Shown piece by piece: positions 9,613 through 22,527 of a stretch of DNA of 64,000 nucleotides. The notes under the pieces were generated by a model. It made no database searches, was not told where the DNA came from, and saw only the letters and a list, made by a program, of their open reading frames with translations. The translations under genes were made by a program, and so were the position numbers. Each line of letters begins with the position of its first letter. The first letter of the stretch is position 1. The stretch spans positions 5,604,367 to 5,668,366 of the forward strand of contig QEOQ01000508.1 in assembly GCA_010279815.1 (NCBI GenBank). Reading direction: 5' to 3'. This stretch comes from Brachionus plicatilis. Lineage: Eukaryota > Rotifera > Eurotatoria > Ploima > Brachionidae.

Positions 9613-12063
9613 AAGTTTTTTAATTGTTTAATTTTATTTACTTGTTTTGCCTTCTTTTGTACCTCACAAAAGATCGACATTTTTTTCCCTGACACTTTTT
9701 AATTGATATAAAAAACAAATAAATAACTTTTTTAAATAACAACAAATTTTTAAAACTTATCATTGATATTTTCTATCTGTTTCGAGCTAATGCTCCCTTA
9801 AATTAAATAAAAATGAAATAAATTATAAGAAACTTTATTTATAATTGGCACCTTTTTTTCATTAAGATTTATTTTTAGACTGCTTATAATTAAAAGCCAA
9901 AAATTAAAATTTCGATCATCTTTAACAAAAAATCTAATCAAATAATTATCTCATGTAACAAATATTTCGATTTTCGGATGGCAACGATACTATACTGCTT
10001 TTATAGAATATTATGATAGCTTTTATTGAGTTATCAAAATGGCTAATATTTTTTTTATTTTAATTATGGAGTTATTTAGTAATAAAAGTTTAAAATTAAT
10101 TTTTGATTAATTAATGTATTATTTTAACATTAAACGAATATAAACAATTTATTATGTATAGCTATTTACAAAATTTTTTCTAAAATCAGTTCTTCTTTTT
10201 TTTTATTAAATTCTGGATTTTTAGCCAAAGTTAATTTAGTCTTTATAGATATCAAGATTTTTTTCAAATTATTCTCTCAAATTCAAAAGCTTTATTTAAA
10301 AGAATAAAAAAAAGCTTATTTGTGGTAAATTATCAGAAAATCGCTCTTTTAACTGATATATAGATTCATTATTTCCACTCGGCCATTAGCCGAAAGGAAA
10401 GACGATCAATTCAATTTTTTTTAGTTAGAGTCGTTTGTTTTTAGTCGGCTGTTAATCTTACTGAATTAGATGGCTAAATTAGTCAACCAAATCTGGTCAT
10501 TAATTGTGTTACTAAAACTTGTAAAAAATAAATAAAATAAGTGACCAAATTTAATTAATATATTCTTATCATCTCATTCGATTTTAAATAAAAATTATAA
10601 AAATCTACCCTTTTCATATTAACCACTACAAACAGGACAAACAACCAGATAATTTTTACCTTTTACGTTTTTCTTACACTTTCAACTAATTTTTACGGTA
10701 GTCCGAGAATTTCCTCAAAATATTTAGAGAACAGTTTTTTCAACAAATTCTTCATTTAGTTCAGCTAAGGTTTTGCCAATCTAAATTAAATGAGCAAGCT
10801 TGTCTAATTCTTGAAAAATTCCTATTATTACCACAATTTTTTTTATGAAATTCTTTTTTATAAAATCTTTAGTTTCCAAACTGTCACCTGAACAGACCAA
10901 CATGTGACTAAAGCTATAAAACTTTGATAGGCTTGCGAAAAATGACCATAAGATGAATCGTAAGTGTAACTTGTTCAGAATTTAAAGCATCAGAGTAGAA
11001 TATTTTTCAATTCAAATAAAATTAGATTATCTTCTCTATCTTGATTTTAATTTAATTAAATGTTCAAAGTTAAATTTTTTTAGTTAATATTTAAAGTTAT
11101 TATTTTGTTTCAAGTAATAAAGTTTTATTATAAAATTTGAATATTTTTTTTTTCGAAAATAAACGAATCATGCTAAAAACGCTGACCTTAAAATTTACTT
11201 GCCCTAGCGCCTATTGACCCCCGATTTTTTAAAAAGAGAATTTCTTCAGCATTCTAAAAATATTTCTTGTTTTTGTCAAATAAACATAATAATTTTTTAT
11301 TTAAAAAATATATATGTGACCATTTTAAATTTTTTGTGGGGTCACCTATTTACCGGTCACATAAAGCATCAGACCCTTTAGTTAAATTATCCAAATACCA
11401 CGTTTAAATAAAAGATAAACCAACTGTCCTGATACAATATAAAAATATGTTAAAAAAAAAACTAAGTTAATTTAAGTTAACTTTTTTGTTATTACAACAT
11501 TTGTTTGTAAAAATGAATTTCAACACTTATTTACGTATTATTATGCAATAAAGCCAATTCTGAAAATAAAAAGAACTAAATTAGTAAAGAAATGTTGAGT
11601 ATAACAAAAAGAAAAGCTAAGAATTATTCTCGTTTTAATACAAACAAATTTAATTATTCCCATTGTTGAAATTGAGAATTTTACAAAACAAAAATTTTGT
11701 GATTAAAGTTTAGCACGTTTTTAACTTCTCAGCCAAGTACCTACTTCAACTTATTTGAACCATGCCAAAAATAAAGTTGCTGCAAATTTTCTTTTATATA
11801 TCAAAATTCATTTGTTCTAGTTCAACTTCAATTTGTGCTATTATCTAAGAGATTACTAAGATAATACGACCTAATATTTGCCAAATGTTTAATCATCACA
11901 ACAAATGAAATTAAATAAATTTCAGTTTGAATTAAATTTTATTTTTTCATGATAAAATTAAAATAATTTTCAAAACTTGCCTATTCATTCAATAGTCGAA
12001 ATAAACTTTTTTAAATTTAAATTTTATTTTAAGAGATATTAATTTGTTTTTGAGCAACTCAAA
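9613..12063. other. 2.4-kb AT-rich intergenic region
   Basis: No convincing gene. About 9780-9830 carries a weak copy of the dispersed GAGCTAATGCTC repeat. The minus strand at 10600-10800 shows broken coding-like pieces (TLAELNEEFVEK; NYLVVCPVCSG) that I could not assign. Short GC-richer tracts at 10376-10400 and 11205-11365 (GGGGTCACC, ACCGGTCAC) have no recognised function. Confidence 0.45.
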
Positions 12064-13505
<1,442 letters not shown>

Positions 13506-13878
13506 ATTCCAAATGCATTTTTCCTAATTTAAACCGGTGCGCTAATCGAAAAACTTTTTTCTTTTTCTTTTTTTTTTTTTTCTCTCTCTCTCTCTAAAAG
13601 AATTTAATTTATGTATTTTTTTTTAATTTAAAAAATGAATAAAATATTTTTTTCATTGACTTTGGTAGCGTTTGCTTCAAATGCTGATGGAGTTGAAATT
13701 AACATCAGCCTTCAATTAAAATAGTGGAATTTTTTTATTTTAAAAATTTTAAATAAATCGAGTTCCAAACTCAAAACATGCTAGTTTAATTACTATAAAA
13801 TTTGGGGCTTGAACCCTCATTTTCGATTGAAAATTAAACTAAACAAAAAAAATTAAAACAAATCATTTTTTGAAGGCG
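13506..13878. other. spacer with poly-T/CT microsatellite
   Basis: About 13560-13596 is a T run followed by (CT)n. Downstream, 13635-13724 is a 29-codon open frame starting MNKIFFSLTLVAFAS that looks like a signal peptide; it has no other support as a gene. Confidence 0.5.
13560..13596. repeat. poly-T / (CT)n microsatellite
   Basis: A run of T with single C interruptions passes into about six CT dinucleotides, in the 3' flank of PSMC4. Confidence 0.8.
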
Positions 13879-15216
13879 ATGAGCAAGGCGACCATAATCC
13901 TGGGCTCACAATGGGGCGACGAAGGCAAGGGCAAGATAGTTGACTTGTTGGCAACGGAGGCGAACGTTGTGTGCCGCTTCAACGGCGGCAACAACGCTGG
14001 ACACACCGTAATTGCCAATGGAGTCGAATACGATTTTCACATGCTTCCTACTGGAATAATCAACGAAGACTGTGTGTCCATAATCGGCAACGGTTGTGTC
14101 ATTCATTTGCCAGACATGCTAAAGGAAATCGCCAAGAACGAAGCCAAGGGTCTCAAGAACTGGAAATCTCGTCTTTACATTTCGGACCGAGCTCATTTGG
14201 TTCTTGACTTGCACCAGGAAATAGATGGTCTAGTCGAGGGCCACAAGGGCAAAGACAACCTGGGCACTACTAAAAAAGGCATTGGTCCGACTTATGCGTC
14301 CAAAGCTACTCGAAATGGAATTCGAGTTTGTGACTTGGTCTATGACTTTGAAATTTTTGAAAGCAAATTAAGAGCGCTGGTCAAATACAACAAGGAAATG
14401 TATAGCAGTCTGAGTGATGTCAACATTGAGCAAGAGCTGGACAGATACAGAAAAATGCGCGAGGAAATTTTGCCATGTGTTAAAGATGTGGTCTTTTTTA
14501 TGAGCAACTTATTCCGGCAAGAAAATAAAAATGTGATAATTGAGGGCGCCAATGCGGCCATGTTGGACATTGACTTTGGCACGTATCCTTATGTTACTTC
14601 GTCAAATTGTACCATTGGGGGAATCTGCAGTGGCCTCGGAGTGTTGCCAAGAAACATCGGCAATGTAATTGCCATTGTAAAGGCGTACACCACACGAGTT
14701 GGTCTTGGCGCTTTTGCCACAGAGCTGACTGATGAAATCGGTGAGTATTTGCAAACAGTTGGCAAAGAGTATGGTGTCACGACTGGAAGAAAAAGACGCT
14801 GTGGTTGGTTGGATTTGGTTGTTCTCAAGTATACCAATATGATAAATGGATACACTCAATTGGCGATTACTAAACTCGATGTTTTGGATCAATTGGAAGA
14901 GATCAAAATCGGTGTTGCTTACAAATATGATGGTAAAGTATTGGACTCGTTTCCGGCTAGCATTAATGTGCTGGAAAAAGTAGAGGTAGAGTATGTTAGC
15001 TTTCCTGGATGGATGAGTTCTATCAGCGGTTGCAAGAATTTTGATGATTTGCCGGAAAATGCAAAGAAATATTTGAATTTTATTGAAGAAACGCTGCAAG
15101 TTCCAAGTATTAATTAAATTTAAATTCAAATTTAATAGTTTTTAATAATATTTTTTTTTCTAGTTAAATACATCGGAGTTGGAAAAGAGCGCGAGGCAGT
15201 TATAACGAAAAATTAG
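13879..15216 (+). CDS. ADSS: adenylosuccinate synthetase (2 exons)
   Basis: Exons 13879-15106 and 15164-15216 give 426 residues. The enzyme joins IMP and aspartate using GTP, the first committed step to AMP. Visible motifs are the N-terminal loop [11 protein letters not shown] (about residues 9-19, with the catalytic Asp), GGNNAGHT with the catalytic His, the IMP-binding [12 protein letters not shown] segment, [23 protein letters not shown] and the nucleotide-base TKLDVLD. The second exon supplies the family's conserved GVGKER tail, which the first open frame lacks. ATG 13879 is chosen; the in-frame TTG just upstream is not a start. There is no N-terminal extension like that of vertebrate ADSS2. 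An extra upstream exon ending at an AG near 13874 cannot be excluded. Confidence 0.96.
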
Positions 15217-15607
15217 GCCTATTAAATTCAAAATTATTTTAGCTTAAATTTACAAAATCTCTTTTTTGAGAATCTCTGATTTTTTCCCGTCAAATTTTGG
15301 TTTTAGTTAATCTGTTAACTTTTTTAATCCAACCATATGAAATCAGAAATCTGAGTATTTTAATATAAAACCTATTTAAAATCTGCCAATTTCATTTTTT
15401 AAATAAAGTTATAATATCCAGAAATTTTTTTATTTTTACAATATTTGTAATAAAATCAAATTTTTCGAGATCAATAATTTATTGATTTCGAATGAATTTC
15501 AGCAATAACATTTAAAATTGTTTTCTGAGAAAACATTTAAAATTTTAGATGAATATTTCTTTTGTCTTTTTTTTTTTTTAATTTTGTATAATATCAATAA
15601 TATTGGG
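15217..15607. other. AT-rich spacer
   Basis: No gene or repeat recognised between ADSS and the LINE fragment. Confidence 0.6.
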
Positions 15608-16030
15608 TTTAGCACACTACTAGAAAGAAGAACAAGAGGCAATTTAATTCAAAAATTTAAATTAGAAACAGGACTCGAGACTATCAATTGGTACATAACT
15701 CCTGCACGCTCAAACCCTCGAGGGGGTCATCGGGGATATTTTAGACGTGAAATAGTTCGCTGCTGCAATCAACGACACTTCTTCATTAACAACAGAGTTG
15801 CAAACGAGTGGAACATGCTTCCAGACGAGATAACTAACTCAAATTCAGTCAACGCATTCAAAAACAAGCTGGACGAGCACAAAAACAACTGCCATAGGGC
15901 GTCATCTACTGTTGACGCGCTCCGCATGGCCTAAAACCATGCAGCAGTTTTTATTACAACTGCTACTACTATCACCAAATTTTGATAAGATTGTTCTGAT
16001 AAAGAATTGTTTTTAGATAAAAATTATTAA
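15608..16030 (+). mobile_element. 5'-truncated LINE (C-terminal end of ORF2 plus 3' UTR)
   Basis: The frame 15608-15934 reads STLLERRTRGNLIQKFK.. and then RHFFINNRVANEWNMLP..SVNAFKNKLDEH before TAA. The ERR.RGDLIQ segment and the FF.NRV.N.WN.LP..V.....FK..LD tail are the typical C-terminus of CR1/Jockey-type LINE reverse transcriptases. No upstream catalytic part is present, as expected from 5' truncation during insertion. About 100 bp of possible 3' UTR follow. I saw no clear target duplication. Confidence 0.8.
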
Positions 16031-16045
16031 TTAAAACCCTCATAT

Positions 16046-16590
16046 GCAAAACGTCCACGCTATCTTCAAAAAATTCTCTACAAGAAAATAATTTTTTTCT
16101 TCCAAAAAAATATTAGTCTCGAGATTTTTTCAAAATAAGCCGAAATTTTAGCCATTTTTTTGTTTTTTTGTATCAAGTCCCATGGGACTCCCTGACCCCA
16201 AATGAGATAAACAAATTCTGAAACTAGAGAAAATTCTGAACAAATTGTTGGTTTTATACTTTTAAAAAAAGTGTTCAAAAAGAGGCATTTTTAAAAAAAT
16301 TGTGTATATGTATAAGTCTTACTTTTAAAATAAAAATATGACAATTGAAAATTTGAAAAAAATTAATAAAATTTTTTTTATTCTTCATTTTAGCTTACTC
16401 AAAAACTTAATTATGCCAAAAAAGAAAAAAAAACAGCATAATCGAATCCAAAATTTTGGTTCTTATGGGCAACATAAAGCTCCTTCAAAAAACAGTTCAT
16501 TAGAACAAGAAATGATCAAACGTTTGAGAAAATGAAAATTCTTTTTATGAGGTCGAAAATCGAATCCTAAGATAGCATGGACGTTTTGCA
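16046..16590. mobile_element. 545-bp element with ~22-bp terminal inverted repeats
   Basis: TGCAAAACGTCCACGCTATC at the left end is repeated in inverse, with one mismatch, at the right end (TGCAAAACGTCCATGCTATC read from 16590 backwards). It begins 15 bp after the LINE tail. It holds a 65-codon plus-strand frame (16338-16535) but no transposase, so it looks non-autonomous. The superfamily is not clear. Confidence 0.65.
16338..16535 (+). CDS. doubtful 65-aa basic frame inside the TIR element
   Basis: Open frame of 65 codons with a very basic block (PKKKKKQHN) after a second methionine at about residue 26. No domain was recognised. Its position inside a TIR element and the strong AT bias suggest a chance frame or a decayed element gene. 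Confidence 0.2.
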   Translation: MTIENLKKINKIFFILHFSLLKNLIMPKKKKKQHNRIQNFGSYGQHKAPSKNSSLEQEMIKRLRK

Positions 16591-17280
16591 TTTACTGAAC
16601 CTTAGTTTTAAGAAAAATTCATATTGATTTAAAAAAAAATTGAACTAGACTTCTATTAAAGTAATTATAATTAAAAGTAAATAAAGTCATGAAAAAAATC
16701 TCAGAAAATTACAATACATAATGGTTGGCAAAATTTATTATTTACTTTTTTTATAGTTTAATGAATTTGTTTAAAACAATAAAAAATATCAAAAATTAAA
16801 ATTATAAATTTATTCGAGATTTTTCATTATTTTTCTTGGAAAGATCTAGTTGAACAATGAATATCTTTTTTAAAACACAAATTGATTAAAAAGTGATTAA
16901 TTTAATTCTTGATTGTTTTACTAAATTTGAAGTAATAATTTCTTATGGTCCAATTTCTAGTTCCTCTTAAGTGTGCTCCTATTATTTACAATTTTTAGAA
17001 TTTTTTACATTTATCACATGTAAAGCTCGATTTCTTCCGTAATGTAAAAAAATCGAGCGTCATAAATTCTTGACCACATGGCTTTGAGAGGGAAATTTTG
17101 GCATCAAACACCTCTTGCATAATTAATACCTATAAAATATGATGTATCTCCTTTTGTAAATGAAAGTTTAGGACCTACAGCTTTCGGGTGACAATTGGTA
17201 CGATTCAATATAAATTAATCATGGACAAGTCAAAAATAATTAAAAATGCTGACAGTTTGGTCTCATTTTTTTTGTTTAGC
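16591..17280. other. AT-rich spacer, minus strand perhaps transposase relic
   Basis: No intact gene. The minus strand between about 16990 and 17280 gives broken frames (MWSRIYDARFF; SFTCDKC) that may be the downstream end of the acidic transposase-like relic at 17281-18201; the assignment is weak. Confidence 0.3.
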
Positions 17281-17513
17281 TTAGCTTGTTGCCTTAACTT
17301 TATCATTAAAAATTTATCTTTTCTCTGAGACTTGTCTCTTCTCCGTCATTCAATCTGACCCATATCGTTCCTTTTTTCCAAGTTTTTTCATTATTAGTTT
17401 CTTCTTATTCAGGTTATTTATTATCTGAGTCTTCATCTGAGTCATATTCAGTATAAAATTAATTTGATATTTCCATTTCTTATTCAAAATCATTATAAAA
17501 GTCATCATTTTCT

Positions 17514-18107
17514 CAGAGTTGGGATCAGTTATAAAAAAATCAGTTTTCAGTCAGTATCAGTTTTTCGAGCATCAGTTCAGTATCAGTCTCAGTTAATGGG
17601 TATCAGTTATCAGTTAAAAATCAGTTAATTAGAAAAATGATACAATTAGTTTATTTATTAAACAGTTTATAAAAATTAAAGTCGAATTAACATTTAAAAC
17701 GGATAATTACATATATTTTTTATTACATTTTAGAAACATTATATTTGAAAAATTTTTATAAGTGAATCTACTTCTATGTGGTCTCATCAAAAATGTAGAC
17801 CCAGAAAAATATTTTTCGATAGGTGCCGAGCTGGCTTGAATCGAATAAATATCTCTCACTAACAAAGATAAAACTTTAAAATCTCTAGACCGATTTTTCC
17901 AATAACTTAGGATATTGCATTCTGTTTTTTCATTTATTTCACTTAAATAGAGATCAAGTTCATTTTCAAACCTTTTTAATTCAAAAGTAAAACAGTTTTC
18001 AGTCAGTCTCAGTTAATTCAAAATCAGTTATCGGTCAGTTTCAGTTTAACTGATAACTGAAATTAACTGATACTGATCAGTTATTCAGTATCAGTTTCCC
18101 AACTCTG
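17514..18107. mobile_element. hAT element, 594 bp, with transposase C-terminus
   Basis: The left end CAGAGTTGGGA is matched in inverse by TCCCAACTCTG at the right end, a typical hAT terminus. The flanks CATTTTCT and CATTTTTT are a 7/8 match to the expected 8-bp target duplication. Both subterminal zones are packed with CAGTTA/CAGTAT motifs in both directions. The minus strand inside encodes the hAT C-terminal dimerisation region. The catalytic part of the transposase is missing. Confidence 0.85.
17695..17972 (-). pseudogene. hAT transposase C-terminal dimerisation (hATC) fragment
   Basis: An uninterrupted minus-strand frame reads FENELDLYLSEIN.. ILSYWKNRSRDFKVLSLLVRD.. SSAPIEKYFSGS and ends in TAA. 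The series ELxxYL, then YWK, then F.VLS.L.RD, then SSAP.E.YFS is the hallmark of the hATC domain. The frame has no stop, so decay here is recent or incomplete, but there is no catalytic domain and no start. Confidence 0.8.
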
Positions 18108-18201
18108 CATTTTTTTGATAATCATTATAATTATCATCAGAGACTTCAGGTAAGGTATCATCCGCATCACTCAGAAGTTCAAGAGCTTTTCATCGAGACA
18201 T

Positions 18202-18938
18202 GGTTCAAAAAATTATTATTTATTCTAGGAATTAAGTAGATTTGGGAATCAAAAGCATAATTAGCCATGTCTTTGATTTATTTAACTAAATAAAAGAAAA
18301 TATTTTTGGAGGGTCCAAAAAATCCCTCTTCGGGTTTAACGTATTATTTTTTTTTGCATGAAAATAAAAATTTTGTTATCAAAATTAATTGATTACAATA
18401 TTTTTTTGATTTTAATTTTGATGGAAAAAAAATTGGCAAAATGATTAAATTTTCGATATATAAAAAAAAAAGTACCAAAAAGGGTTAATTATTTAAAAAA
18501 TTTCAGATTCAGATTTTATTAGAAGTTTAATGATGCTGAGAATTTTAAAACCTATTTATTCATGCTTGGGGCAAACGATGAAATGCAAAACTAAACTTAA
18601 ACAAATTTCGAATTTCATCTTCTAAAATCAAAAATTTTAAAATATTCTGAATATCTAAAATAAATTATACTGGTGGGCTTCAAACTAGAATTTTTAGTAA
18701 GAAAATTAATCATCCCATTTTTTTTCCCAAGGTTTTACTTGTATTTTAAACGTAGATCTCGATCGTAGAAGATAATGCTTGGCTAAATATTTGTATCAGA
18801 TTTTGTAAAATATGCTTCAAGTATTTACTTATTACTAGCCATTTATATCATCAAACAACATAGTTCTTGATAATAAAAGTTTGAAAAAATTTAATTAAAA
18901 AAAAATTTAAACATTTATTATTATTTTTGAAATAAAAA
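18202..18938. other. AT-rich spacer, 3' flank of UROC1
   Basis: No gene or repeat recognised. Confidence 0.55.
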
Positions 18939-21900
18939 TTACAAATTATTTAAAATTGTTTCATCTTCGATCTGAACAGGCACAGTTACTTTGAGTCCAT
19001 CAACAAAACCCATAGCTCTAACAATGGTTTCTTTAGCATTTTGATTTCCAGACCATGATCGTCTAGCAACCCCATTTAGAACATCCCAAGTAACCATAGA
19101 TTTAACTATTTTATCGGTTTGTTCAGATCCGTCCAAAACCAAACCAAATCCTCCATTCATTACTTCACCCCATCCAACACCTCCACCATTATGTAAACTA
19201 ACCCATGTTGCTCCACGGATTCCATCTCCGATAAAATTCTGCACCGCCATATCAGCTGTAAATGCCGAGCCATCATAGATGTTTGAGGTCTCTCTAAATG
19301 GACTATCTGTTCCACTGACGTCATGATGATCTCGGCTTATTACTACGGGACCTTTAAGGATCCCATCACGAACCATTTTATTCATCGCTAGACTCACATT
19401 GCATCTTCCTAATTGATCAGCATATAGAATCCTAGCTTTCGACCCCACTACTAACTGATAGGATTCAGCCTCTTTAATCCATTTCAAATTGTCTTCATAC
19501 TGATGGCGCACTTTTTCAGGCAGATCTGATGATTTAAGAGTTTGCTCAAATACTTCTTGAGCTGCTTTATCGGTCATTCTTAGATCATCATCATCACATG
19601 AAGTACAAATCCATCTAAAGAAAAGTAAATTAAAACTTAAAAATTAATTCTGAAGCTATTGATTCTTTACCTAAAGGGTCCGAATCCAAGAGAAAATATG
19701 TCACCCATTACGTCTTGCATATAAGATGGGTATTTGAATTTTGTTCTTGATAAAGCATCTGATGTTTGGTTATCTTGTTGAAAAGCGCGACTGACTTCAA
19801 GCAAAAACGCATTTCCATAATCCCAAAATACAAGGCCTTTATGTCCCAGTTTATCAATAGCATGGTATTGACGTCTCAAGCTTTCTTGAACCAACAACTT
19901 GAATTCTTTAGGATGTTCATGCATCATTTTTAAGGACTCTTCATAGCTTAGCTAAAATAGACAACAAATAAAGTGTCAAAGCTTTTTTTTCTTTTCAAAA
20001 CAAAGTTCTATATTTTTTTCTGTAGATTATGAATCGGAACGGAAATATACTTATTTTAAAATTGAACCTTAAAAAATTGCATCAACTAATTTTTTTTGTT
20101 GCATTAAATAAAGAAAATCTCTTCATAGATCTTAAATGATTCTTTTTACTGTTGCATTATTTATCTTTATTAAAAAAAATTCAAATTCTATTTAAATATC
20201 AAGTATCTTTTAACCAATCTCAACTAAAAAAGGAAATTTTCCATCATATTTCTTTGTTACTTTTATTATTTTTTAATATTTCAATTTTTATTTAATAAAA
20301 ATAATGATTCTTTTTTCAAAGATTAATTTTTTTAATTCATTTTTAAATAAATAATTCTTTAAAGTATAAGCAAAAATTATTCAATTTCGTTGCCTTTAGA
20401 GGATATCGATAAATAATCAATTTTGAAAGTAAGTACTGAAAATTTATTTTTATGATTTAATTGATGAACGCTAGAACGTTCTGATGAATTTTTTTTTCAT
20501 AAAATAATTTTTTATTAAAATTATTTTGATTGAAATCTTTTATAGGGATTAAATCAAGAAAATTTATCATAGAATTTTTTTAAGAATAATAATCTCACCT
20601 AATTTTTCAAAGACGATCTATCGACAATCCTTAAATCTACTAAAATAAATTTTCAATTGAAAAAAATGTATTTTAAAAGTTAGTAAAACGTATATAGATT
20701 TTTAATTTTTTTCTAAAAAAGTTGTCAGATAATTTCTATTTAAACAAAACTTTTGAGTATATTTATATGAATTAATTTTTCTACGAATTGATACATCACC
20801 TATTTAAAGCTATATATGAAGCACTAAGTTAAATAGAGCTTTTTAAAACTCTAAATAACCTTTATCAGAATTTTTCTTAATTTCAAAGTTGTTAAGCCAT
20901 AAATTTACCTGAACTGGAAAATATCCTCCCAGATAAGGGTTGTGGCATGATGTTTGATCTGAACCTAAATCAACCAAGAGCTCTCCGGTTTGATCATGGT
21001 GCTCAACTAAAGCCTCCCAAATATCAACTATGTTTCCATGATAAGCTATACTAGTAGCTACTTTTTCTCGTTTGCAATAAGCAATTCGATTTATCAATTC
21101 TTTTATGTTTTTGATTACTTCCAAAACCCATCCTTGACGATGTCGTTTCATCAGCGCTTCTTCACTTACTTCAGCTATCACAGTAATACTATCAAGTAAA
21201 TATCCAGCTTTAGCCTGAGCTCCGCTCATTCCTCCCAAACCACTTGACAAAAAAACTCTTCCCCTTAAATCATTAGATCCAAAATATTTTCTAAATATAT
21301 TCAAAACTGTGAGCTGAAAAAAAAAGAATTTAAAAATCAATTATTTTTGTTAAAGCTTCAATTACATATGTCCCATGGACTATCCCTTGAGGTCCTATGT
21401 AGCAATAGCTTCCAGCAGTCATCTGACCATACCTAAGATATTTTTTTTTAAACATAATCAAGATAATCTTTACAAAAATACATTGAAACTCCGAGGGCAA
21501 AATATTTTTCATAATCTTCTTTGCTTGAGTAGTTCGGAATAACCATTCCATTTGTAATGACGCATCTTGGTGAGCTGGGACTTGACGGAAACAAACCAAG
21601 TGGGTGACCAGAATACATAACCAATGTTTGCTCATCATCCAATTCGCTCAAATAATTCATTACCAGCCAAAACTAACAAAATTACTTTTGAAAATATTTT
21701 TTTTAGAATATATAAGTACTTGAGCCCAATTGGAGAATACTTGTCCATTGCCACCATAAGTAATCAGCTCTTCTGGAAATTGAGCTACTTGAGGGTCCAA
21801 GTTATTCATTATCATCAGCATCATCGCAGCTGCTTTTACAGTCTTGCACGGATATTGACCAACTGAATAAGCTCTATTAACCAATTGATAGAACATGTTT

Positions 21901-22238
21901 TGTTAAATGATCAAAAATTTACTTCATTGATATTCGCGGTAAAAATCTGTACATGTAGATGTGACCGTATTGTTCAAGCTCATCAGCAAACTCTCTTGCA
22001 AGAATTTTGTGAAGATGAGTAGGAAAATATCGCAATGCATTCGATATGGCTTGCTACACAAATTTTTTAATTTAGAGTCTCTTGGAATAAGTTAGGATAA
22101 ACTTACCTGTTTTTCTGATTTGGATAAGTTAGCCACTCTTTTTGCTGCATGAGCGATATTTGGGTTACGGCCTAAATTTTCTGGAAGAGGATCCAATGGA
22201 AGACCAGAGCAAATTTTTTTGAGAATCTCGTTCACCAT
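18939..22238 (-). CDS. UROC1: urocanate hydratase (8 exons)
   Basis: Minus-strand exons, in order: 22107-22238, 21923-22053, 21720-21873, 21482-21672, 21366-21432, 20909-21313, 19671-19951 and 18939-19614. They join in frame to 678 residues (human 676). Urocanase adds water to urocanate in histidine breakdown, using tightly bound NAD as an electrophile. Conserved blocks include CSGLPLDPLPEN at the start, QFPEELITYGGNGQVFSNWAQ, LVMYSGHPLGLFPSS, the NAD-domain SGLGGMSGAQAKA, LVDLGSDQTSCHNPY (with the conserved Cys), FWDYGNAFLLE, SRDHHDVSGTDSPFRETSN and LHNGGGVGWGEV. Intron 6 is about 957 bp, unusually long here; all others are short. NDUFA10 ends 289 bp upstream on the same strand. Confidence 0.96.
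19952..20908 (-). other. long intron 6 of UROC1
   Basis: 957 bp of AT-rich DNA with proper GT..AG ends. No open frame, repeat or structured element was recognised in it. Confidence 0.7.
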
Positions 22239-22527
22239 TTTTAATTGTAATAATATTTCTCGAAATTCTTCAACTTAAATATGGGTTGTAAAAGATAAAA
22301 TTTTAAGATAAAAATTTATTTGAGAACAGGTGTGTCTCTTATGTTTTGAATGGTGTAAACCAAATCAAATGTTCTAGACAAAGAGATAAATTTAGGTTTC
22401 GTAACACCGGATGTGTGTAATGTCTCAAAAAGCATAAGAAAAAATTGGAAAATAATTCATTTATTTTAATTTTTTTAGTTAAAATCTAAAAGTTTTTTCG
22501 TATTTATTTTCGAAAATTTGTAAAAAT

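Larger units (their letters stand above)
17281..18201 (-). pseudogene. acidic N-terminal transposase-like relic split by a hAT element
   Basis: The minus strand from 18201 reads MSR, a stop, then KALELLSDADDTLPEVSDD. It is then interrupted by the hAT element (17514-18107) and continues ENDDFYNDFE.. YTEYDSDEDSDN.. KTWKKGTIWVRL with several in-frame stops. An acidic Ser/Asp/Glu-rich leader opening with a LELLSD motif is common in piggyBac-type transposases, so I suggest that family, without seeing its catalytic domain. Confidence 0.4.

Noticed and set aside
13798..13816. GGGTTCAAGCCC on the minus strand looks like a tRNA T-arm/B box
   Set aside because: No A box, anticodon arm or acceptor stem could be placed at the right distance.
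13906..15129. Minus-strand frames, the longest 175 codons
   Set aside because: They lie opposite the ADSS exons and have no motifs.
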